Below, piece after piece: positions 1-8,929 of a DNA stretch of 64,000 bases (within the stretch, counting starts at the first letter, position 1; each line of letters begins with the position of its first letter). The notes under the pieces were generated by a model that had not been told where the DNA came from, made no database searches, and saw nothing but the letters and a program-made list of their open reading frames with translations. The DNA is from Taibaiella koreensis. GTDB taxonomy: Bacteria > Bacteroidota > Bacteroidia > Chitinophagales > Chitinophagaceae. The DNA is taken from assembly GCF_003545715.1 (NCBI RefSeq), contig NZ_QVNU01000003.1, positions 620,001 to 684,000 of the forward strand, written 5' to 3'. The translations under genes and the position numbers were made by a program.

Positions 1-2
1 CG

Positions 3-581
3 GGTACATATGATGTTGAGATGCCCGGCTCCCGGAGCAAGGCGAGCGGTATTGTGATCGAAGCCGGTAAGAACAAAAAGTACTATATGAGAGTAGGCGC
101 CGGGTCGCTTTCGTTCTTTTATCCCACAGCACCTAATCGTCCGGTAAAAGAGTTCCAGGCGCGTGTGAGTAAACGGTTTGAGAATGGTCCCGTGGTCAAC
201 CAGGGTTGCGATGACGAGCTACCCTACGATCCGGATAACTACCATGTAGAGATCACGACAATGCCGCCCACCTTGTTGAATATGGACCTGGAATTCAATG
301 TCAACAAGCGTATTCCCATTAAAGAGGAAGGTACCATGCAGATCACCAACAAGACCAATGTGGGTAAGATCCAGCTTTGGTACCAGATGGGCGACCGGAC
401 CTTTGTTCCCTTTTATGAAATGATGATTGCCGGCAGGGTCGATCTGCAAAAGCTCAACCTGCAGCCGGGCAACTATCAGGTGCGTTATTACAAAGGCGGG
501 GGGGGGCCTATGGCCAAAGCGGAAGTAAAGCTGTTCAGCATCAAAAGCAACACCACCACGAAACTTGAACTGGAATTATAG
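3..581 (+). CDS. C-terminal part of an unidentified, probably envelope protein (cut by window start)
   Basis: The reading frame is open to the window edge (GTYDVE precedes the first ATG at 21), so this is the 3' end of a longer gene and the ATG at 21 is probably internal. The visible ~190 residues fall into two similar beta-rich blocks, the second ending in a segment of the type L-x-PG-x-Y-x-V-x-Y (LQPGNYQVRYY), which suggests repeated immunoglobulin-like or carboxypeptidase-regulatory-like modules. Comparable C-terminal modules occur in secreted or VWA-type proteins of Bacteroidetes, but I cannot name the family. It stops 6 bases before the sensor kinase gene, so the two are probably co-transcribed. 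Function unknown. Confidence 0.7.
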   Translation, partial: GTYDVEMPGSRSKASGIVIEAGKNKKYYMRVGAGSLSFFYPTAPNRPVKEFQARVSKRFENGPVVNQGCDDELPYDPDNYHVEITTMPPTLLNMDLEFNVNKRIPIKEEGTMQITNKTNVGKIQLWYQMGDRTFVPFYEMMIAGRVDLQKLNLQPGNYQVRYYKGGGGPMAKAEVKLFSIKSNTTTKLELEL

Positions 582-587
582 AAACCT

Positions 588-1556
588 ATGCGACTGATCT
601 CCTTTCTTTACTTTCTGCTGCTGGTCTATATTATAGCTGCTATTGTTTTCTGGGGGCTCAGTCTCAACAGGCAAAGCGCTTTGATCGTCAGCAACGAGGT
701 TGATGTGTTGCATACACATATCGACAGTGTGGCGCGGCCACAGGAATACCAGAAGGCATTAAAGGGCATCAGGGAAAGGGAAAATACGCGTAAGCGGCAA
801 TACCTGGGCGAAGGTGCTACCTTTCTGGCTATTATCCTCATCGGCGCCGGCGTTGTCTATTCCTCGATCCGCAGCAATCACTTATTGTCCCGGCAGCAAT
901 CCAATTTTATTCTTTCTGTTACCCATGAGCTCAAATCGCCCATCGCGGCGGTAAAACTGAATCTGCAGACCATGGCACGCAGAAAGCTGGATGAGGACAC
1001 CCAGCAACAACTCATTGGCAGAAGTATACAGGAGGCGAACCGTCTGGACGATCTGTGCAATAATCTTTTGCTGGCCTCACAGATCGAAAGCCGTCATTTC
1101 ACACCTGCGGAGGAGCGTATCAATCTTTCCGGTATCGCTGCCGAATGTATCCAGGCCTACGAACATCGCGGACGCAATAGCTACAAGATCAAGCTGGAAG
1201 AAGATTGTTTTATACAGGGCGACCGCCTGCTGTGGAAGCTTGCCATCAACAACCTGCTGGAGAATGCCGTCAAATATTCGCCCGCAGGCAGCACCGTCAC
1301 ATTGGAGCTGGCACGACAGGACGATGATCTTATCCTGAGCGTCGCCGATGAAGGTTGCGGCATCAGCGATGAAGAAAAGCGGAAGATCTTCCGTAAATTT
1401 TACCGTGTGGGCAATGAGAACTCCCGCAAAACGAAAGGTACAGGCCTGGGCCTGTACCTCACTTCCAAGATCATTCAGCAGGATAAGGGCGCTATCCTGG
1501 TAAGGGACAATCATCCTGCCGGCTCGGTGTTTGAGATCACCGTGCCCAGGGCTTAA
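588..1556 (+). CDS. Two-component sensor histidine kinase (HisKA + HATPase_c), membrane bound
   Basis: 322 residues. Two membrane segments (about residues 5-26 and 74-93) bracket a short extracytoplasmic stretch of about 45 residues. The H-box FILSVTHELKSPIAAVK places the phosphoacceptor at His113. The ATPase domain shows the N box (NNLLENAVKYSP), a G1-type DEGCGIS, the F box (FRKFYRV) and a G2-type GTGLGLYLTSKI. No HAMP or PAS domain is visible. It should autophosphorylate and pass phosphate to an OmpR-type regulator, but no such regulator is in view; it may lie upstream of the window. It follows the truncated gene by 6 bases (operon). Its last 4 bases overlap the convergent phosphoglucomutase gene. 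The signal sensed is unknown. Confidence 0.93.
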   Translation: MRLISFLYFLLLVYIIAAIVFWGLSLNRQSALIVSNEVDVLHTHIDSVARPQEYQKALKGIRERENTRKRQYLGEGATFLAIILIGAGVVYSSIRSNHLLSRQQSNFILSVTHELKSPIAAVKLNLQTMARRKLDEDTQQQLIGRSIQEANRLDDLCNNLLLASQIESRHFTPAEERINLSGIAAECIQAYEHRGRNSYKIKLEEDCFIQGDRLLWKLAINNLLENAVKYSPAGSTVTLELARQDDDLILSVADEGCGISDEEKRKIFRKFYRVGNENSRKTKGTGLGLYLTSKIIQQDKGAILVRDNHPAGSVFEITVPRA

Positions 1557-2950
1557 AGTACCGTTTGCTTCACCTGCTCGAGTATATCCAGCGCTTCTTC
1601 CCTGCTGTTGCCTTCGGCGTAGATGCGCAGCACGGGCTCCGTTCCCGAGGCCCTCAGCATGATCCAGCCGCCGTTGTCGAGATGATATTTGATGCCGTCG
1701 ATGGTTTCGATGCGATCCACTTTATAGCTGCCGAAGGCTTTGTATACACCCTCGCCGGCTTCTTTCATAATGCGTAGCTTCTGCTCTTCCGTCAGATGCA
1801 GGTCATTTCTTTCGTAAGCAAAACGGCCGGTTACCGCATATACTTCTTCGCACAGCTGTTTCAGCGTTTTCCCGGTCTCCATCATATACTCATAGATGAT
1901 AAGCCCATCAAAGATACCATCGCGTTCGGGTATATGTCCCTTAATCGCGATACCGCCACTCTCTTCGCCACCCAGCAGCACATCGCTTTCGATCATCTTC
2001 TCGCTAATGTATTTGAAACCGATAGGCGTTACTTCCACTTCGAGGCCATAAGCGGCGCACATCTTTTTCACGCGGTCGGTAACCGAGAAGGCAATCACTA
2101 CTTTGCCGCCGAGACCTTTATATTGGTGCAGATACTGGATCAGCAGCAGTATAATATGATGGGCATCAACAAAGTGGCCATCCTCATCATAAAGTCCTAT
2201 ACGGTCGGCATCGCCATCGGTGGCGAGGCCAACTTTCAGCTCAGGCGTGCGGGCCATGGTTTCCGACAGCTCGCCCAGGTTTTTATGGATCGGCTCGGGT
2301 GGGGTGCCTTTAAAAGAAGGATTATAATCGCAATGCAATAATACGGCAGAGGGCAGCGTACGGCGAATCACGTTCTGGCCGGCGCCGTACATGGCATCAT
2401 AAGCCAGCTTGTAGGGTGCATTGTCCAGCTTGCCGAGATCGAATTTGGTATGCAGGTAATCGAGGTACATTTGCTCGAGATCTACATATTGCAGCATGCC
2501 CTTGGCCTCCCATTCTTCCAGCGATGTTTGCGGAACGGTTACGGCGTCGGGTATCAGGGCTTCTACGGCGGCGATATCTTTGGGGCTGGTAGGGCCGCCA
2601 TGGGGGCCTTTCAGCTTATAGCCATTATAGTCGGGAGGGTTGTGCGATGCGGTGATCACCACGCCTTGCTGCGCGCCGAGGGTCTTAACACCCAGGGATA
2701 CCATAGGGGTGCTCACAAAACCCTTTGCCAGGGATACTTTAATGCCATTGGCACACAATACGCCGGCTGCCGTAGCGGCGAAAAGCGCGCCGCCGAAACG
2801 GCAATCATGCCCTATGACCACATGTGCCTCATTGCCCGATTGCCGGAGCCAATGAGCCAGACCTTGCGATACCCTTGCAACATTGTATACCGTAAAGTCT
2901 TTGGCGATGATCGCTCTCCAGCCATCGGTACCGAATTTGATTATGTCCAT
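1553..2950 (-). CDS. Phosphoglucomutase / phosphomannomutase family protein
   Basis: 465 residues, full length for the alpha-D-phosphohexomutase family, which moves a phosphate between C1 and C6 of hexose phosphates in the cytoplasm to supply sugar nucleotides. All four signatures are visible: the phosphoserine loop TASHNPPDYNGYK (Ser102), the magnesium loop DGDADR (245-250), the sugar-specificity loop GGEESGG (327-333) and the C-terminal phosphate-binding RASGTEPVLRIY. Family membership is certain; whether glucose, mannose or glucosamine phosphate is the main substrate cannot be read from the sequence. The motif GEESGG is usual in phosphoglucomutase/phosphomannomutase types, while GlmM proteins usually differ here. 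Monocistronic, convergent with the sensor kinase. Confidence 0.93.
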   Translation of the reverse strand: MDIIKFGTDGWRAIIAKDFTVYNVARVSQGLAHWLRQSGNEAHVVIGHDCRFGGALFAATAAGVLCANGIKVSLAKGFVSTPMVSLGVKTLGAQQGVVITASHNPPDYNGYKLKGPHGGPTSPKDIAAVEALIPDAVTVPQTSLEEWEAKGMLQYVDLEQMYLDYLHTKFDLGKLDNAPYKLAYDAMYGAGQNVIRRTLPSAVLLHCDYNPSFKGTPPEPIHKNLGELSETMARTPELKVGLATDGDADRIGLYDEDGHFVDAHHIILLLIQYLHQYKGLGGKVVIAFSVTDRVKKMCAAYGLEVEVTPIGFKYISEKMIESDVLLGGEESGGIAIKGHIPERDGIFDGLIIYEYMMETGKTLKQLCEEVYAVTGRFAYERNDLHLTEEQKLRIMKEAGEGVYKAFGSYKVDRIETIDGIKYHLDNGGWIMLRASGTEPVLRIYAEGNSREEALDILEQVKQTVL

Positions 2951-3092
2951 GGTTATGCTTTAGAAAAGATTTTGAACAGGTTCTTGAAAAATAACGATGC
3001 AAAGAAAAGGAAAAAAGCCAGACGGGAAGGTCTTGTCCGGCAAAGCTATGTGGCGCTAACGTTAAAAAAAGGCGATGGTTGAAGGATAGGGC

Positions 3093-3120
3093 AAAAAAAA
3101 GTCCGGCTCGGGGCCGGACT
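3093..3120 (-). terminator. Intrinsic terminator of the cold-shock gene
   Basis: Arms AGTCCGGC (3100-3107) and GCCGGACT (3113-3120) form a GC-rich hairpin. Read on the minus strand it is followed by a run of eight T (complement of A at 3093-3100). It lies 35 bases after the csp stop codon. Confidence 0.8.
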
Positions 3121-3154
3121 TAGCATAGCTTAAGGTTGGTATCTATATACTCGA

Positions 3155-3361
3155 CTATCGTACTACTACGACATTGACTGCATTCATACCCTTACGACCT
3201 TGTTGCAGCTCAAATTCAACCTGGTCATTTTCCTTAATTTCATCAATGACACCGGTAGCATGAACGAAAACATCTTCTTTGCTGGCGGTGCTCTTAATAA
3301 AACCAAAGCCTTTTTCTGAGTTGAAGAACTTTACTGTTCCCTGGAATTTTTCTTTTTCCAC
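3155..3361 (-). CDS. Cold-shock domain protein (CspA family)
   Basis: 68 residues, the normal size for a single cold-shock domain. RNA-binding motifs RNP1 (KGFGFI) and RNP2 (DVFVH) are both present. Such proteins bind single-stranded RNA/DNA and act as RNA chaperones or antiterminators. The start is preceded by a -7 element about 33 bases upstream, implying a short leader of roughly 25-30 bases rather than the long thermosensing leader of E. coli cspA. Single gene with its own terminator. Several Csp paralogs are normal in these genomes, so no lettered symbol is assigned. Confidence 0.95.
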   Translation of the reverse strand: MEKEKFQGTVKFFNSEKGFGFIKSTASKEDVFVHATGVIDEIKENDQVEFELQQGRKGMNAVNVVVVR

Positions 3362-3393
3362 TGTAAAAAAATTTAATGAATAAATATGGATAT

Positions 3394-3401
3394 CAAAGAT
3401 A
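3394..3401 (-). promoter_or_regulatory. -7 promoter box for the cold-shock gene
   Basis: On the minus strand this reads TATCTTTG, a perfect match to the Bacteroidetes -7 consensus TAnnTTTG, 33 bases before the csp ATG. Confidence 0.65.
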
Positions 3402-3578
3402 TAGATTTATCGATCAAAAAGTGCAGCCTCTTTGTAAAAAAATATGCGAATTTAACTTTCTGATAATAGGTGATTTACAGCTTAAAAACCAGGTTTTTAC
3501 CTGTTGCGGACCGCTTTCTCAGCATAAATGCTTGTCTTCTTAAGGTAAAGTATGGATATTCTATTCATAAAGAAAGCT

Positions 3579-4856
3579 TTATGTTTTTCTCGGTTTCTTT
3601 TTTGCCGCCGGGAACAAAACATTATTGAGGATAAGCCGGTAGCCCGGCGAGGTGGGGTGTAGCGAAAGGTCGGTATGGGGATCATCGATCATATGCTGGT
3701 AATCTTCAGGGTCGTGGCCGCCATAGAAAGTAAAGGTCCCTTTGCCGTATTCGCCGTGGATATAGCGCGCTTCATTCTCCGGTTTGTATTCTCCCAGGAC
3801 CAGCACATTGCTTTTGAGTACTTCTTTATGAAAAGCAGTCGTTTGTCCCATAAAGCCTTTTATGGTAGTCGTGTGATTTTGGCAAAGCATGGTGGGGACA
3901 GGGTCAAACTTAGCCGAAAAAGTGAACAAGGTAAAGTAATCGACTCTCTGGTCAACCCTGCGGGTACCTGGTGGCGGGGGGCCATTGTCGATATCGGAAT
4001 ACTCATAGTCCATAACGTTGGTATTGAGCCTGAAATCCTTAAAAGCAAAGCAGGCGCCGAAATTCAGCTTCTGCTGGGCCTGGGGATCGGCCGGATCGCC
4101 GTCAAACGGCACATCGCAGATATCGACACCCTCTGCTGCCAGCGCGATGTCGTAGCTATCGGTGGCGCTGCACATAGCAAACAGATAGCCGCCCCCCGCT
4201 ACGAAACCCTGTATTTTTTTGGCCACCGCCAGCTTCAGCTGGGATACTTTCCTGAAGCCGTGCTTGGCGGCCATAGCCTCCTGCAATTTTACATCTTCCT
4301 CATACCACTTAGCACCGTGGTATTGCGACCAGAACTTGCCGTACTGGCCGGTAAAGTCCTCGTGGTGCAGGTGCAGCCAGTCATATTCGTGCAGCTTATC
4401 ATCGAGCAGCTCGTCATCATAAACCTTATCGTAGGGGATTTCGGCGTATTCGAGGGCCATAGTTACCGCATCATCCCAGGGCAGCTTGCTTTTGGGGGTG
4501 TATACGGCTATTTTGGGCGCCTTTTCCAGCTTGATCACATCGCCGTTGAAGTCGGGGTCGGCAATTTTTTGCAGGATGCCGTCGTACTGGGCGTCGGCCA
4601 TGACGGTATAGTCGACTCCACGCAACTTACAGGTCTTCTCTATCTCGGCATTCTGGTCCATGGCGAAGGCTCCGCCGTCGTAATTCAGCAGCCAGTCTAC
4701 CGGCATACCGGCTTTAAGGGCCAGGAAGGCAATGCCGTAAGCTTTGAGATGATTGCCCTGGTTGTCGGCGCTCATAGGAATATAGACCTTACCTGCGATG
4801 CAGGGTGTGCAGGCCGCAGCAAGCGAAAGCAGCAGGATCAGGAGTTTCTTGTGCAT
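3579..4856 (-). CDS. Secreted protein of the Bacteroidetes family usually labelled 'asparagine synthetase B'
   Basis: 425 residues with an N-terminal signal peptide (MHKKLLILLLSLAAAC); the cysteine may be a lipobox Cys. The mature part begins VYIPMSADNQGNHLKAYG, which I recognise from a Bacteroidetes family that databases call 'asparagine synthetase B'. No glutaminase N-terminal Cys2 and no ATP-pyrophosphatase SGGxDS motif of a true AsnB is visible, and the protein is exported, so the label is probably wrong. Segments such as FVAGGGYLFAMCSATDSYDIALA and GEYGKGTFTFYGGHDPEDY resemble the class I glutamine-amidotransferase-like fold (ThuA/DUF4159-like). Function unknown. Single gene, divergent from the glycosyltransferase gene at 4958. 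Confidence 0.8.
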   Translation of the reverse strand: MHKKLLILLLSLAAACTPCIAGKVYIPMSADNQGNHLKAYGIAFLALKAGMPVDWLLNYDGGAFAMDQNAEIEKTCKLRGVDYTVMADAQYDGILQKIADPDFNGDVIKLEKAPKIAVYTPKSKLPWDDAVTMALEYAEIPYDKVYDDELLDDKLHEYDWLHLHHEDFTGQYGKFWSQYHGAKWYEEDVKLQEAMAAKHGFRKVSQLKLAVAKKIQGFVAGGGYLFAMCSATDSYDIALAAEGVDICDVPFDGDPADPQAQQKLNFGACFAFKDFRLNTNVMDYEYSDIDNGPPPPGTRRVDQRVDYFTLFTFSAKFDPVPTMLCQNHTTTIKGFMGQTTAFHKEVLKSNVLVLGEYKPENEARYIHGEYGKGTFTFYGGHDPEDYQHMIDDPHTDLSLHPTSPGYRLILNNVLFPAAKKKPRKT

Positions 4857-4941
4857 ACCTGCAAGATAACGATTGCGCCCGAAAATAATTGTTGCCGGGC
4901 TGTTATACGGGAAGCTATCCCATTATGCGGGCCTTTATCCT

Positions 4942-4949
4942 TATTTTTG
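4942..4949 (+). promoter_or_regulatory. -7 promoter box for the ArnT-like gene
   Basis: TATTTTTG matches TAnnTTTG and lies 8 bases before the ATG at 4958. It argues against the longer reading frame opening at TTG 4889 or ATG 4925 and implies a very short leader. No clear -33 box was identified. Confidence 0.45.
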
Positions 4950-4957
4950 CCTCATTC

Positions 4958-6589
4958 ATGAAACAAGATCTCGTCAAGCAATTGCTGATCGCGCTCGGCG
5001 CAGCCATACTCTTCATACCCTTCCTGGGACATGTTCACCTTTTCGATTGGGATGAGGTGAACTTTGCCGAATGCGCCAGGGAAATGCTGGTAACCAAAAA
5101 TTACATGCGGGTACAGGTCGACTTTCAACCCTTTTGGGAGAAGCCGCCCCTGTTTATCTGGATGCAGGCGGCCTGCATGTCGGTCTTCGGCGTCAATGAG
5201 TTTGCCGCACGTTTTCCCAATGCGGTCGTGGGTATCGTAACGCTGTGCACCTTGTTCTATGTGGGCAAAAAGATAGTGAGCGAGCGCATGGCCTGGTGGT
5301 GGGTCGCTATTTATACAACGAGCTGGCTGCCTGCTTTTTACTTCAAAACGGCTATTATCGATCCTACTTTCAACCTGTTTATATTCCTCTCCTTTTACCA
5401 GGTATACCTTATGCGCTACGGACAGCGCGGCTTGCTGCATGCCTTGCTGGGCGGCATCTTTATGGGCCTGGCGATCATGACCAAGGGGCCGGTCGCAGTG
5501 CTGGTACCCGGCCTCAGCCTCGGCATTTACGTTATCCTCAACAAAGGTTTATGGGGCTATAAATGGTATTCTTTCCTGGTGCTGGCCCTGGCTTGCTTCG
5601 TTACCGCTTTCCTGTGGTTTGGCGTCGATATGATACAGAACGGGCTATGGTTCACCCGCGAATTCCTCAAGTACCAGGTGCGGCTGTTCATGACCGAAGA
5701 TGCCGGGCATGGCGGTCCCATTTACTATCACGTTGTCGTGCTGCTTATCGGTTGTTTTCCTGCTTCTGCCTTGCTGTTCCAGTCGGGGAAACGTTCTGCG
5801 GCTACGGTAGTCCGTAAGGAAGAGAAAGACTTTATCCGGTGGATGTGGATCATGTTCTGGGTAGTGCTGGTCCTGTTCTCCATTGTGCAATCCAAGATCG
5901 TGCATTATTCGTCGCTTTGCTATTTCCCGCTTACCTTCCTGGCGGCGATACAACTTAGCCGGCTGGACGAGCGGAAGATCAATCTGAAAAAGATCGTTAC
6001 CATTTTCCTGGCAGCGATAGGGATTCTTATTGCGGTAGCGATCACCCTGCTGCCCGTAGTTGGTATCCATAAAGAAAAGCTGATACCCCTGTTCGACGAT
6101 CCCTTTGCTGTGGCCAACCTGCAGGCGGCCGTTCCCTGGAGCTATGCTGAATGTCTTTTTGGCCTGCTATACCTCGCGGGCATCATCGTGGCGCTCATCC
6201 TGGCCCGTCGTTCGTTCCAGAAAGGCATGCTGCTCTTGCTGGGGCTTCAGCTCGTCATTATACAGGTGACCATGACCCATTTTGTGCCCAAGATCGAAGC
6301 TTATTCTCAAAAAGCGGCGGTTGATTACTACAAGAGCTTTGCAGGCAAGGATGTTTACCTGCAGACTCTGGATTTTGCCAGCTACGGTTATCTCTTCTAT
6401 TCGGCCAAGCAACCATCGACCAATCCGGAGTATTATAAGGACAAAAGAGGCTGGATGCTGAACGGGAAAGTAGACAAACCCTGTTATTTTATCGCCAAGA
6501 TCACTTCTGCGGCCGAATATGACAAGCATCCCAACCTGATGCGAATTGGCGAACGCAACGGCTATGTTTTTTATAAAAGAAAACAATAG
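4958..6589 (+). CDS. ArnT/PMT-like glycosyltransferase (GT39/GT83 superfamily), integral membrane
   Basis: About 543 residues if started at ATG 4958 (MKQDLVKQLL), which sits just after a -7 box; in-frame starts at 4889 (TTG) and 4925 (ATG) are possible. The first membrane helix is followed by DWDEVNFAECAREML, the acidic D-x-DE motif of polyprenyl-phosphate-dependent glycosyltransferases, and by FWEKPPLFIW, typical of ArnT-like enzymes. Around ten further hydrophobic helices follow, then a soluble C-terminal domain of about 90 residues. The family moves a sugar from undecaprenyl phosphate onto lipid A, other glycolipids or proteins on the periplasmic face. Acceptor and sugar cannot be deduced. 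Single gene. Confidence 0.88.
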   Translation: MKQDLVKQLLIALGAAILFIPFLGHVHLFDWDEVNFAECAREMLVTKNYMRVQVDFQPFWEKPPLFIWMQAACMSVFGVNEFAARFPNAVVGIVTLCTLFYVGKKIVSERMAWWWVAIYTTSWLPAFYFKTAIIDPTFNLFIFLSFYQVYLMRYGQRGLLHALLGGIFMGLAIMTKGPVAVLVPGLSLGIYVILNKGLWGYKWYSFLVLALACFVTAFLWFGVDMIQNGLWFTREFLKYQVRLFMTEDAGHGGPIYYHVVVLLIGCFPASALLFQSGKRSAATVVRKEEKDFIRWMWIMFWVVLVLFSIVQSKIVHYSSLCYFPLTFLAAIQLSRLDERKINLKKIVTIFLAAIGILIAVAITLLPVVGIHKEKLIPLFDDPFAVANLQAAVPWSYAECLFGLLYLAGIIVALILARRSFQKGMLLLLGLQLVIIQVTMTHFVPKIEAYSQKAAVDYYKSFAGKDVYLQTLDFASYGYLFYSAKQPSTNPEYYKDKRGWMLNGKVDKPCYFIAKITSAAEYDKHPNLMRIGERNGYVFYKRKQ

Positions 6590-6640
6590 CGGTATTGCTG
6601 TGCGCCCGTTAACCACATATAAATGTCATTTTTTATTACC

Positions 6641-6657
6641 TAATTTTTGTATTTTGC
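6641..6657 (+). promoter_or_regulatory. Probable promoter region of the DsbD-like gene
   Basis: Two overlapping near-matches to the Bacteroidetes -7 box occur here: TAATTTTTG (one extra base) and TATTTTGC (one base short of TAnnTTTG). The leader to ATG 6707 would be about 45 bases. Confidence 0.35.
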
Positions 6658-6706
6658 ACCACCCTAAAAAATCCGGTTCTTTCATTCTTTATTAATCATC
6701 CCATAA

Positions 6707-8803
6707 ATGAAGCGTTTATTATTATTGCTTTCGTTCCTGTTCGCCGGAATGCCTTTGTTTGCCCAGAAGTCGGTAGATGAGGTGGTGAAGTGGACCTATG
6801 ACATTAAAAAGACCGGTGACAGTACTTTCGATGCCGTAGTAACAGCAAAAATAATAGACGGGTGGCACATCTATACCGCGACTCCCGGTGGCGATGGCTC
6901 CGGATCGGAAGTGCCTACGAAAGTTACGTTTGCCAGGAATCCCAATATCCGCCTCGCAGGAAAGCTGCAAACCGATGGTAAGCCCATCAACGAGGAGATC
7001 AAGGAGCTGGGCTATTCGATCCAGTATTATGAAAAGAAGGTTGTCTATACCCAGAAGATTGTCGCTTCGGCCAATACGACGCTCAACGGTACGGTTTCCT
7101 TCATGACCTGCAAAGATTTTTGCCTGCCGCCCGCCACTAAAAAATTCCAGCTGAAGATAGAAGGTCTCGCGACCACTGCTGCTGTAATCCCGGATACAGC
7201 CACCGCAGCAGATACGCCCGTAGATGCGGGCACGAAAGAAACCCTGCTCACAAAGCAGGATAAGAAGGATACTACTGCAACAACCGGTAGCGGAACGCAA
7301 AGCGGCGCTGCCTCGGGCGGCGAGCTGTCGCTGTGGGCCATATTCCTCACGGGTCTTGGCGCTGGCTTCGCGGCATTTGTTACACCCTGCATCTATGCGA
7401 TGCTGCCCATTACTGTGAGCTTCTTTACCAAGCGCAGCAAGAACCGCGCTACCGGTATCCGGAACGCCCTTTTCTATTCCTTTTCCATCATCGGTATTTT
7501 CTCTCTTATTGGTGTGCTCATCAGCCTCTTCTTCAAGGAGAATACGATGTACCTGATCTCTACCAGCATTTGGTTCAATTTCTTTGTATTCGCTGTGTTT
7601 GTCGTGTTTGGCATCTCGTTGCTTGGCGCTTTCGAGATCACCCTGCCGGCATCCTGGAGCACCAAGCTCGATACCAAAGCCAATTCCAACAGCTTTGGCG
7701 GTATCTTCTTTATGGCCTTGGTGCTGGTTGTGGTTTCTTTCAGCTGCACTTCTGCTTTCATCAGTTGGCTTATCGTTCAGATCGTGCAGGCGCATAACCG
7801 TATCGGCGGCCTCATCGGATTTATGGGCTTTGGTATAGCCATTGCACTGCCTTTCGCGATTTTCGCTTTTTTCCCGGGCCTGCTCAACAATATCGCCAAA
7901 TCGGGTGGCTGGCTCAACAGCGTAAAGGTGACCATGGGCTTTATCGAGCTGGCGATGGCGATGAAGTTTTTATCCAATATCGATCTTCAATACCACTGGC
8001 ACCTGCTTGATTTCGAAGTATACCTTAGTATCTGGATCGTTTTATCGCTGCTACTGGGGATGTACCTGCTGGGCAAGCTCAAGTTTTCGCACGACGATGA
8101 TCTACCCAAGAATATGTTTGGTCAACCCTACCTTACCGTTACGCGCCTGTTCTTTGCCATTGCGGCCCTGGCCTTTACGGTATATATGATCCCGGGTCTC
8201 TGGGGCGCGCCGTTGTCGGGCATCAGCGGTTGGTTGCCCGAACGAAAGACACTCGAGTTTAACCTGCACGATGATATCATTAGTCTCAAACGGGGGCAGG
8301 TGTCGGGCAGCAGCAAAAGCTTATCTGAAGTATCGCCCGTTAAGTATACGGAAAACCTGAAATCGGAGCTGCCCGGTGTAGATGCATTCTTCGATTATGA
8401 GGAGGCTCTGGCTGCGTCAAAGAAAACCGGGAAACCCATCCTGCTCGATTTTACGGGCCATAGCTGTGTAAACTGTCGCAAAATGGAGCGCGCGGTACTA
8501 TCCAAACCGGAAGTATTGCGTGAGCTAAGCGAAGACTTTATTGTAGCCAGTCTTTATTGCGATGACAAAGCCTCGCTTTCTGAGAAGGAAGCCTATAAAT
8601 CGAAAGATGGTAACACCATCACCACGCTTGGTGATCGTAATGTAGACCTGGAGGTGAATACCTACGGAGAAGTGGGCCAGCCGTTCTATATCTTTGTCGA
8701 TAGCGATGGGAAGGTGCTGAAAAAAGCCGGCGGCTATGTGCCGGATGTGCAACGTTTTCTCGATATCATGAAGGAAGTAAAGAGTGCTTACAAAAAGAAA
8801 TAA
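6707..8803 (+). CDS. DsbD-type thiol:disulfide interchange protein
   Basis: 698 residues in the DsbD order: signal peptide (cleavage after LFAQ), periplasmic N-terminal domain with CKDFC (nDsbD-like), about eight membrane helices (residues ~205-510) and a periplasmic thioredoxin domain with CVNC (Cys587/Cys590). The membrane domain carries the redox cysteine pair in FVTPCIYAMLP (Cys228) and VSFSCTSAF (Cys347). The protein carries electrons from cytoplasmic thioredoxin across the inner membrane to periplasmic thiol proteins. Thioredoxin reductase and other periplasmic thioredoxin-fold proteins are encoded elsewhere in the window. Somewhat longer than E. coli DsbD because of a Thr/Ala-rich linker around residues 165-205. 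Single gene with a bidirectional terminator. Confidence 0.92.
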   Translation: MKRLLLLLSFLFAGMPLFAQKSVDEVVKWTYDIKKTGDSTFDAVVTAKIIDGWHIYTATPGGDGSGSEVPTKVTFARNPNIRLAGKLQTDGKPINEEIKELGYSIQYYEKKVVYTQKIVASANTTLNGTVSFMTCKDFCLPPATKKFQLKIEGLATTAAVIPDTATAADTPVDAGTKETLLTKQDKKDTTATTGSGTQSGAASGGELSLWAIFLTGLGAGFAAFVTPCIYAMLPITVSFFTKRSKNRATGIRNALFYSFSIIGIFSLIGVLISLFFKENTMYLISTSIWFNFFVFAVFVVFGISLLGAFEITLPASWSTKLDTKANSNSFGGIFFMALVLVVVSFSCTSAFISWLIVQIVQAHNRIGGLIGFMGFGIAIALPFAIFAFFPGLLNNIAKSGGWLNSVKVTMGFIELAMAMKFLSNIDLQYHWHLLDFEVYLSIWIVLSLLLGMYLLGKLKFSHDDDLPKNMFGQPYLTVTRLFFAIAALAFTVYMIPGLWGAPLSGISGWLPERKTLEFNLHDDIISLKRGQVSGSSKSLSEVSPVKYTENLKSELPGVDAFFDYEEALAASKKTGKPILLDFTGHSCVNCRKMERAVLSKPEVLRELSEDFIVASLYCDDKASLSEKEAYKSKDGNTITTLGDRNVDLEVNTYGEVGQPFYIFVDSDGKVLKKAGGYVPDVQRFLDIMKEVKSAYKKK

Positions 8804-8840
8804 TCTCTGCATACCTGGCGCCAGCCAGCTTTAATATAAA

Positions 8841-8872
8841 AGAGCGCGCAGCCTTCGAAGGCTGCGCGCTCT
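8841..8872. terminator. Perfect 32-base palindrome, bidirectional terminator
   Basis: AGAGCGCGCAGCC, TTCGAA and its mirror image form an uninterrupted palindrome. It lies between the convergent dsbD-like gene and the membrane-protein gene at 8930, with short T/A runs on both sides. Confidence 0.7.
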
Positions 8873-8929
8873 TTTATCCGGGATAGTATATCACTTAGGG
8901 GAGCATATTTTTACCTTATACTCCGGCGC

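Noticed and set aside
3675-4961. 428-codon plus-strand frame opposite the 'AsnB'-like gene
   Set aside because: It mirrors a gene with a signal peptide and recognised family. The antisense translation has no domain pattern.
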